From: Candidatus Sedimenticola sp. (ex Thyasira tokunagai)
GTDB taxonomy: Bacteria > Pseudomonadota > Gammaproteobacteria > Chromatiales > Chromatiaceae
Direction of reading: 5' to 3'
Assembly (NCBI GenBank): GCA_037318855.1
Contig: CP134874.1
Span: forward strand, 372,598 to 436,597
Length of the DNA: 64,000 nucleotides
Shown here: one piece after another, positions 54,700-61,126 of the stretch
Position numbering within the stretch: position 1 is the first letter of the stretch
How the letters are laid out: every line of letters starts with the position of its first letter
Translations under genes and position numbers: made by a program
Notes under the pieces: generated by a model
Database searches by the model: none
Seen by the model: only the letters and a program-made list of their open reading frames with translations
Told to the model about the DNA's origin: nothing

Positions 54700-55635
54700 A
54701 TGTATCGCATACGTTTTCACGGCCGTGGCGGTCAGGGTATGAAGACCGCCAGCCGTATTCTCGGTACCGCCTTCTTTCTTGAAGGCTACGAGGTGCAGGA
54801 TGCACCGCGCTACGGTGCCGAGCGGCGTGGTGCGCCTATCTTTGCCTTTGTCCGTGCCGATCACAAACCCATCAATGAGCGCGGCATTATCCCCCAGGCT
54901 GACCTGGTGGTGGTGGCCGATGACACCCTGGTGCCGGTCCCCGCCGCCGGGGTGTTGGCGGGGACGGATGGTCACACTGTTCTGCTGATCAACAGTCATC
55001 TTCCCGCAGCCACTTGGCAGGAACGTCTCAATCTCGCCGGGCCGGTAGTGATACTGCCGGCCGGGGAGGGCGTGGAGGATAGGGCGGCGCTACCCTATAT
55101 CGGCGTCACCTGTGCTGGGGCGGCGGCTTGCCTGCTGGGCATAGGCAGCGATGCCCTGGAGCGCGGAATTCGCGATGAGCTGGAGCACCTCGGTGGTGAA
55201 GTGGTGGAGAAGAACCTCGCCATGGCACTGGCTGCATACTGGCGGATGGAGGAGCACCGAGGGAGGGTGACCCAGCAGGAAACGCTTGATGCGGAGAGCT
55301 GTACTGCACCGGCGTGGATCGATCTGCCGTTTGAGGGCGTTGATCTCTCCGCTCCCACCATCCACAACCCTGCCAACAGCGAACAGTTGAAGACCGGCCT
55401 GTGGCGTACCATGCGGCCCCAAGTGGAGTACGACCTCTGTAACCGCTGCTGGTGGGTCTGCAGCAGCTTCTGCCCCGATGGCGCCATCACCGTGGACGGG
55501 GAGAACTTTCCCCACATCGACTATGACCACTGCAAGGGGTGCCTGATCTGCGTCGCCCAGTGTCCACCCCACGCCATCACCGCCATTGCCGAATATCTGG
55601 CCCAGCAGGCCGAGTCTGAAGGAGATGAGCCATGA
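54700..55635 (+). CDS. 2-oxoacid:ferredoxin oxidoreductase, fused gamma-delta subunit
   Basis: The N-terminal gamma domain (about residues 1-185) starts YRIRFHGRGGQGMKTASRILG, the POR-gamma signature. The C-terminal ferredoxin-like domain has two 4Fe-4S motifs (CNRCWWVC..C and CKGCLICVAQCPPHAI). In many bacteria gamma and delta are separate genes, here they are fused in 311 residues. The gene overlaps the alpha-subunit start by 4 bases (55632-55635). Substrate not decided by this subunit. Confidence 0.88.
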   Translation: MYRIRFHGRGGQGMKTASRILGTAFFLEGYEVQDAPRYGAERRGAPIFAFVRADHKPINERGIIPQADLVVVADDTLVPVPAAGVLAGTDGHTVLLINSHLPAATWQERLNLAGPVVILPAGEGVEDRAALPYIGVTCAGAAACLLGIGSDALERGIRDELEHLGGEVVEKNLAMALAAYWRMEEHRGRVTQQETLDAESCTAPAWIDLPFEGVDLSAPTIHNPANSEQLKTGLWRTMRPQVEYDLCNRCWWVCSSFCPDGAITVDGENFPHIDYDHCKGCLICVAQCPPHAITAIAEYLAQQAESEGDEP

Positions 55636-56891
55636 GCCGTCTGCTACTCACCGGAAATGCCGCCGCCGCCTGGGGTGCCCGCCTCGCCGGTGTAGACTAT
55701 GTTCCCGCCTTTCCCATCACTCCCCAGACCGAGATCATCGAGTCCCTGGCGGCCTGGATCGACAGTGGTGAGATGGCGGGGCGTCTCACCACCCTCGATT
55801 CCGAGCACTCAATGGTGACGGCCGCCGGGGCAGCCGCCGCCACCGGAGTGCGGGTCTTCAGTGCAACCTCCAGCCAAGGGCTGCTCTACGCCATGGAGAT
55901 GCTCTATACCGTCGCCGGCTGGCGTGCCCCTTTTGTGCTGGTCAACGTCTCCCGGGGGCTTGCTGCTCCGATCACCCTGGAGCCGGACCACAATGATATC
56001 CTGGCGGCGCGAGACTCCGGCTTCCTGCAGATTCACTGCAGTGGTTGCCAGGAACTGCTCGATAGCATCCTTATGGCGTACCGTTTGGGCGAGGATTCGC
56101 GGGTGCGCTTGCCGGTGCTGGTCAACATGGATGGTTTCTACCTCTCCTTTACCCGTGAGCCGGTAACGCTCCCCGATGGGTCGAGGGTAGCTGCATTTCT
56201 TCCCCCTTTTGAGGCGGGGAGTGTCCGTTTCCGCGCCAGTGCACCGGAGAGCCAGGCGGTGGCGGTGTTGGGTGGGGCTCCCTACTCCTATTTCCGTTAC
56301 CAGACTCAACTCGCGGCCCAGAACGCCCTGTCGGTTTATCAAGAGGTTGCCGAACAGTTCGCCGAGATGTTCGGCCGTTACCAGCCGATAATGGAGTGCT
56401 ACCGCTGTGATGATGCCGAATTTCTGTTTGTGATGATGGGCTCTTTCGCCACCAAGGCGCGAGCGGCGGTGGATCGCCTGCGTGAAGCGGGCTGGAAGAT
56501 TGGCCTGTTGCGCCCACGGCTGCTGAGACCGTTCCCCGCTGAGCAGTTTCACCAACAGCTGGCTGGTAAGCGTGGTGTGGCGGTGATCGACCAGAATCTG
56601 CCGGTGGGTGCCGGGGGAGTACTCCATACCGAACTGACAGCAGCACTCTTCGGTTTAGTGGATGCTCCCCAGGTGGTGGCAAGTTTCATCGGTGGGTTGG
56701 GTGGGCGAGATATCCCCCCAGAAGAGTTCTTCGAGATCGCCCAGGTGGTTAAAAGGGCGGTGAAGGAGGGTGTCACACCACCACCGCGGCTACTCTTTAC
56801 CGAGACTGAACTGCGCGAGACCCGTAAACTCCAGGATATCGCTCGGGTGGAGCGCCATACCCTGCATGGTGGTGAGGGAGGTGAGTCATGA
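55632..56891 (+). CDS. 2-oxoacid:ferredoxin oxidoreductase, alpha subunit
   Basis: 419 residues. Early POR-alpha block AGVDYVPAFPITPQTEIIESL, then [42 protein letters not shown], and the C-terminal VAVIDQNLPVGAGGVL. Binds TPP with the beta subunit and decarboxylates a 2-oxoacid to acyl-CoA with reduction of ferredoxin. The stop overlaps the beta start by 4 bases. The acid could be a branched-chain or aryl 2-oxoacid. Confidence 0.9.
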   Translation: MSRLLLTGNAAAAWGARLAGVDYVPAFPITPQTEIIESLAAWIDSGEMAGRLTTLDSEHSMVTAAGAAAATGVRVFSATSSQGLLYAMEMLYTVAGWRAPFVLVNVSRGLAAPITLEPDHNDILAARDSGFLQIHCSGCQELLDSILMAYRLGEDSRVRLPVLVNMDGFYLSFTREPVTLPDGSRVAAFLPPFEAGSVRFRASAPESQAVAVLGGAPYSYFRYQTQLAAQNALSVYQEVAEQFAEMFGRYQPIMECYRCDDAEFLFVMMGSFATKARAAVDRLREAGWKIGLLRPRLLRPFPAEQFHQQLAGKRGVAVIDQNLPVGAGGVLHTELTAALFGLVDAPQVVASFIGGLGGRDIPPEEFFEIAQVVKRAVKEGVTPPPRLLFTETELRETRKLQDIARVERHTLHGGEGGES

Positions 56892-57817
56892 GCGAGGATC
56901 TTCTCAAAAACGAAACCCGTTTCAAGAGCGTAAAGCAGCTCCCATCCAGCCATCTGCTCGGCACCGGCACCCCCATGTGTGCCGGTTGCGGTGGGCTGGA
57001 GGCGCTGCACGGTATCTATGACATCCTTGGCGAGAAGAGCGTCTTCGTCAATGCCGCAGGCTGTATGACCCTGCTGGCGATCTACCCGTTTACACCATTT
57101 CGCGGCTCCTGGCTCTACGCCGCTATGGGCTCGGCCCCTGCCGGTGCCCAGGGTGTCAGGGATGCTCTCGATATCCTGCGTCAAAAAGGTGAAATCACAG
57201 CGGAGGAGGATCTTCAGGTGGTGACCCTCACCGGTGACGGCGCCGCTAACGGTATCGGTCTTTCTGCCACCTCCGGGGCTATCGAGCGCAACCTCGATTT
57301 CCTCTACATCTGTTACGACAACGAGGGCTACGGCAACACCGGCCAGCAGTACTCCGGTGCCACCCCCCATGGTGCCAGAACCTCCACCAGTCAAATGGGC
57401 TTCAGCGGCGACAAGAAGCCACTGTTCGATATCTGGGCGGCCCACAGACCGGCCTATGTGGCGACGGTGATTGGTGCCGAGCCCCTGGATCTGGCGCGCA
57501 AGATCGAGAAGGCGAAGGCGATGAAAGGACCGCGCCTGATTATCGCCCTCTCACCCTGTCCCACCGGCTGGGACTTCGATCCCAAAGAGTCGGTAAACAT
57601 CGGCAAACTGGCGGTAAAGAGTGGTGTCTGGCCCCTCAAGGAGTATGTCGACGGCAGGGTGGTTCACACCAAAGTACCTAGGCGTCGGGTAACCGTGGAG
57701 CGCTACCTGGAAACCCAGGGGCGCTTTGCCCACCTCTTCAAACCCCAGCGTAACGAAGAGCTATTGGCAGAGATTCAGCAGCAGGTCGATGACTACTGGG
57801 CAGCGGTGGAGGGGTGA
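56888..57817 (+). CDS. 2-oxoacid:ferredoxin oxidoreductase, beta subunit
   Basis: 309 residues. PMCAGCGGLEALHGIY carries the usual Cys pair near the [4Fe-4S] and TPP region, VTLTGDGAANGIGLSATSGA is the TPP-binding GDG block, and YDNEGYGNTGQQYSGATPHGA follows as in POR/KOR beta. This is the catalytic TPP-binding subunit. With gamma-delta and alpha it forms one enzyme (gene order gamma-delta, alpha, beta). Confidence 0.92.
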   Translation: MSEDLLKNETRFKSVKQLPSSHLLGTGTPMCAGCGGLEALHGIYDILGEKSVFVNAAGCMTLLAIYPFTPFRGSWLYAAMGSAPAGAQGVRDALDILRQKGEITAEEDLQVVTLTGDGAANGIGLSATSGAIERNLDFLYICYDNEGYGNTGQQYSGATPHGARTSTSQMGFSGDKKPLFDIWAAHRPAYVATVIGAEPLDLARKIEKAKAMKGPRLIIALSPCPTGWDFDPKESVNIGKLAVKSGVWPLKEYVDGRVVHTKVPRRRVTVERYLETQGRFAHLFKPQRNEELLAEIQQQVDDYWAAVEG

Positions 57818-57837
57818 TGTCGAATTTTAATCGCTGG

Positions 57838-58068
57838 ACGCAGAGTGCGCAGAGAAGACGCGGAGGGCGCAGAGGAGAGCTTCTGTTTTTAATACGCTAT
57901 GTTGTTTCTCTCGTTAGCTCTTATGATCATGGAGTGCATCGGCTGGGTGTAGTGCCATACATTTCAGCGAGGGTGACCCTTATGCACTCTATTTGTCCCG
58001 GCAGTTTGTGGCTTTTCTCTGCACTCTCTGCGTACCCTCTGCGCGCTCTGCGTCCCGCTTCTCTGAGA
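57838..58068. repeat. CTCTGCG-type repeat, inverted pair
   Basis: Left arm near 57838-57882 (GCAGAGTGCGCAGAGAAG and related), right arm near 58010-58068 (CTCTGCACTCTCTGCG and related) in the opposite sense. They flank about 130 bases with no gene between the beta subunit and the ligase. Same family as 31446-31508. Confidence 0.55.
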
Positions 58069-58076
58069 GTGAGGAG

Positions 58077-59771
58077 ATGAAAAAAAGCTATTTTCACCGT
58101 GGTGGCGAGACACCCCTGCTCGGCGCCACTATCCCCGAGCACTTTGCCGAGGTGGTTAGCCGCTATCCCGACAGGGAGGCGGTGGTCTCCTTGCCTCAAC
58201 AGCGACGCCTCACCTATCGCCAACTGGCCGAGGCTGTTGACCAGGTGGCCCATGGATTGATGGGGATGGGCTTTGTCAAAGGGGAGCGCATCGGCATCTG
58301 GTCCACCAACAACATCGAGTGGCTGCTGCTGCAGATGGCGACGGCACGCATCGGTGTGGTGTTGGTCAATATCAACCCGGCCTACCGTCCCAAGGAGCTG
58401 GCCTATGCCCTGCAGCGCTCCCAGGTACAGGGGTTGTTCGTCATCCCGGCATTTCGTCACAGCGACTATATTGCGATGCTGCAGGCATTGCTGCCGGAGT
58501 TGTCCCTGCCTCTTAAGCGCACCTTCGACAGTGCCGACTTTCCCCAGCTGAGGTCGGTAGTGGTTTATGACCCTGAGGCACCGGAGCTGACGACACGCCC
58601 TGCCCCCGGGTTTATCACTTGGCAGGAGATGCTGCAGGCAGGGGAGGGGATTGACGGCAACCTGCTGCAGCAGATCAGCGACTCTCTCGATATGGATGAG
58701 CCAATCAATATCCAGTACACCTCCGGTACCACCGGATTTCCCAAGGCGGTGCTGCTGACCCATCACAACATCCTCAATAACGCCTGGTTTGCCGCCCATG
58801 AGATGCACTTTACAGAGAAAGACCGGCTCTGCGTGCCGGTGCCTTTTTACCACTGCTTTGGCATGGTGCTCTCCAATCTGTTGTGCATGACGGTGGGTGC
58901 CTGTCTGGTGATCCCCTGTGAGCACTTTGATCCTCAGGCTGTGCTACAGGCCGTGGCCAAGGAGCGCTGCAGCGCCCTCCACGGCGTACCCACCATGTTC
59001 ATCGCCTTGCTGGAGCATCCTGGCTTCTCCGGCTTCGACCTCACTAGTCTGCGCACCGGCATCATGGCAGGTGCGCCTTGCCCGGCGGTGCTGATGAAGC
59101 AGGTGATTGAGGAGCTGCACTGCCGGGAAATTCTTATCGGCTACGGCCAGACAGAGGCATCCCCCCTGACCCACCTCACCACCCGGGAGGACTCAATGGT
59201 TCGCCGTACCGAGAGCGTCGGTCGCAATATGCCTCACCAGGAGGTGAAGGTGATCGATGTTGAGAGTGGCGCCACTCAGCCCATAGGTGAGGCGGGGGAG
59301 ATCTGCTTTCGTGGCCACCACATCATGTGTGGCTACTACGGCGACAGGTCGGCTACTGAGAAGGCCATCGATAGCAACCGTTGGCTCCACTCCGGCGATC
59401 TGGGTGTCATGGATGAAGAGGGTTATCTGCAGATCACCGGCCGGCTCAAGGATATGATCATTCGTGGTGGCGAGAATATCTATCCCCGCGAAATCGAGGA
59501 GCTGCTCTTCACCCACCCAAAGATTGCCGAGGTTGCCGTATTTGGTGTGCCCGATGATTACTACGGCGAAGAGATTATGGCGTGGGTTCAGCTGCACCAG
59601 GGGCAGTCGGCAACCGAGCAGGAGATACATGATTTCTGTATGGAGAGTCTTGCTCATTTTAAGATCCCTCGTTACATCCACTTTGTTGATGAGTTTCCCA
59701 TGACGGTGACCGGCAAGCTGCAGAAGTACCGGATGCGGGAGATGAGTATTGAGGGTGGGCTGGTTGGATAG
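58077..59771 (+). CDS. AMP-forming acyl-CoA ligase
   Basis: An ANL-superfamily enzyme of 564 residues. Motifs: INIQYTSGTTGFPKAVLL (A3 P-loop), GYGQTEASPLT (A5), HSGDLGVMDEEGYLQITGRLKDMIIRGG (A7-A8) and TVTGKLQKYRM with the late catalytic Lys (A10). Start at 58077 with GAGGAG 6 bases upstream; a far-upstream start would run through the repeat. It makes acyl-CoA from a free acid, ATP and CoA. The chain it uses is unknown; being next to the oxidoreductase suggests branched or aryl acids, with fatty acids as the alternative. Confidence 0.9.
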   Translation: MKKSYFHRGGETPLLGATIPEHFAEVVSRYPDREAVVSLPQQRRLTYRQLAEAVDQVAHGLMGMGFVKGERIGIWSTNNIEWLLLQMATARIGVVLVNINPAYRPKELAYALQRSQVQGLFVIPAFRHSDYIAMLQALLPELSLPLKRTFDSADFPQLRSVVVYDPEAPELTTRPAPGFITWQEMLQAGEGIDGNLLQQISDSLDMDEPINIQYTSGTTGFPKAVLLTHHNILNNAWFAAHEMHFTEKDRLCVPVPFYHCFGMVLSNLLCMTVGACLVIPCEHFDPQAVLQAVAKERCSALHGVPTMFIALLEHPGFSGFDLTSLRTGIMAGAPCPAVLMKQVIEELHCREILIGYGQTEASPLTHLTTREDSMVRRTESVGRNMPHQEVKVIDVESGATQPIGEAGEICFRGHHIMCGYYGDRSATEKAIDSNRWLHSGDLGVMDEEGYLQITGRLKDMIIRGGENIYPREIEELLFTHPKIAEVAVFGVPDDYYGEEIMAWVQLHQGQSATEQEIHDFCMESLAHFKIPRYIHFVDEFPMTVTGKLQKYRMREMSIEGGLVG

Positions 59772-59842
59772 TTATGGGTTGCCCAACGCCATCTCGCCGT
59801 CTAATCTCAATGTAGAAGAGTAGGTGGAATCAGGGGGATATC

Positions 59843-60319
59843 ATGGCAATAGCATCACAATTGGAAAAATATCTGCAACAGCGGGAGGTTGAGTACCAAG
59901 TGGTGGCTCATCCTCACAGTGAATACAGTATGGAGACGGCCGCGAAGGCCCATGTTCACGGTGACGCCCTAGCTAAAGGGGTATTGGTAAAGGATGACGA
60001 CGGCTACCTGTTGGTGGTTGTGCCTGCTGACTACCACATTGAGCTTGATTCCCTGCACAAGTTGCTGCGACAGGAGGTGGCGATGGTGGGTGAAGCTACT
60101 CTGGGGGAGGTCTTTAGTGACTGTGAATTGGGTGCAGTGCCCCCGGTTGGCATGGCCTACGGGATAAAGACGGTATGGGATCCGAAATCCAGCCTTGGCA
60201 AACTCAGTGAGATCTTCTTTGAAGCGGGTGATCATCAGAGTCTGTTGCGGATGAGCGGTGAGCAGTTCCACGAACTGATGGCACCGGCGGAGCGTGGTGA
60301 GTTCAGTCACCATCTCTGA
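59843..60319 (+). CDS. YbaK/ProX-like aminoacyl-tRNA deacylase
   Basis: A 158-residue YbaK-domain protein: VAHPHSEYSMETAAKAHVHGDALAKGVLVKDDDGYLLVVVPADYHIELD (landmark only), with the Lys in LAKGVLVKDD typical of deacylases, and PPVGMAYGIKTVWD. Members clear mischarged prolyl- or cysteinyl-tRNA or related species. The exact substrate cannot be read. It stands alone with about 70 bases to the ligase. Confidence 0.85.
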   Translation: MAIASQLEKYLQQREVEYQVVAHPHSEYSMETAAKAHVHGDALAKGVLVKDDDGYLLVVVPADYHIELDSLHKLLRQEVAMVGEATLGEVFSDCELGAVPPVGMAYGIKTVWDPKSSLGKLSEIFFEAGDHQSLLRMSGEQFHELMAPAERGEFSHHL

Positions 60320-60508
60320 CCTACACTCCTGACGGTACGTCTGTTTTGGCCAGAATAGTCATCACCTGTGAACTGGCTGTGGGTTACCGAATTTTCCGCA
60401 TGGCCCACTAGGCGGGACACCACTGCTGCAGGTAAAGGCCAGAGCGGTATCACTCTGCCACCTTTGCAGCTATTGAGCTAAGAGGCGCTGCAGCGTAAGC
60501 TTGCCGCC

Positions 60509-60967
60509 ATGAACCCACTGTTTCTTTTTCTGCTGATTTTTGTCGGCGCCCCTCTGGTAGAGCTCTATTTCCTTATCGAGGTAGGTTCGGTGATCGGTGC
60601 CATACCCACCATTGCCCTGACTATTTTTACTGCGGTACTCGGCGGTATGCTGGTGCGTCTACAGGGCTTTGCCACCGCCATGCGGGTGCGTGAGACGATG
60701 GAGCGGGGCGAGACCCCGGCTATCGAGGTGATGGAGGGGGTGTTACTGCTGTTGTGCGGCATCCTCTTGCTTCTGCCCGGCTTTCTCACCGATATCTTCG
60801 GCTTTCTCTGCCTTGTGCCTCAGCTCCGTCGTATGCTGGTGGTCGGTTTTCTCAAACGCTCTGGCGTGATGCAGCCACCACCCGGTGCTGCTTCCCGACA
60901 GCAGGAACACCAGAAACAGGATGGGCAGCGGGTGATTGAAGGTGAGTTCCATCGTCACGACGAGTGA
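60509..60967 (+). CDS. fxsA: FxsA family membrane protein
   Basis: 152 residues. The N-terminal LFLLIFVGAPLVELYFLIEVG and LTIFTAVLGGMLVRLQG are typical, with further hydrophobic segments LLLLCGILLLLPGFLTDIFGFLCLVP, and a polar tail. FxsA in E. coli eases exclusion of F-plasmid-bearing cells by phage T7; the normal role is unknown. It is usually near groES; here groES is absent from the window. Confidence 0.92.
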   Translation: MNPLFLFLLIFVGAPLVELYFLIEVGSVIGAIPTIALTIFTAVLGGMLVRLQGFATAMRVRETMERGETPAIEVMEGVLLLLCGILLLLPGFLTDIFGFLCLVPQLRRMLVVGFLKRSGVMQPPPGAASRQQEHQKQDGQRVIEGEFHRHDE

Positions 60968-61126
60968 CCCTTTGCCACTCGTGATCTGTTCAGTTTTCTC
61001 GCCGATATGCGTTATCTTGATTAGGTATATTCCTCAGCTGCCACTAAGGCCAAGACCCTGCTGAAGTCCAAGGGTCTGAAGGGGTTTGTCCGCATCTACT
61101 GCGACGGTTTTAGCAAAGGAAAACTC

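Noticed and set aside
55809-56627. A 272-codon minus-strand ORF opposite the oxidoreductase alpha subunit
   Set aside because: Shadow frame with a composition biased to Arg, His and Gln and no domain.
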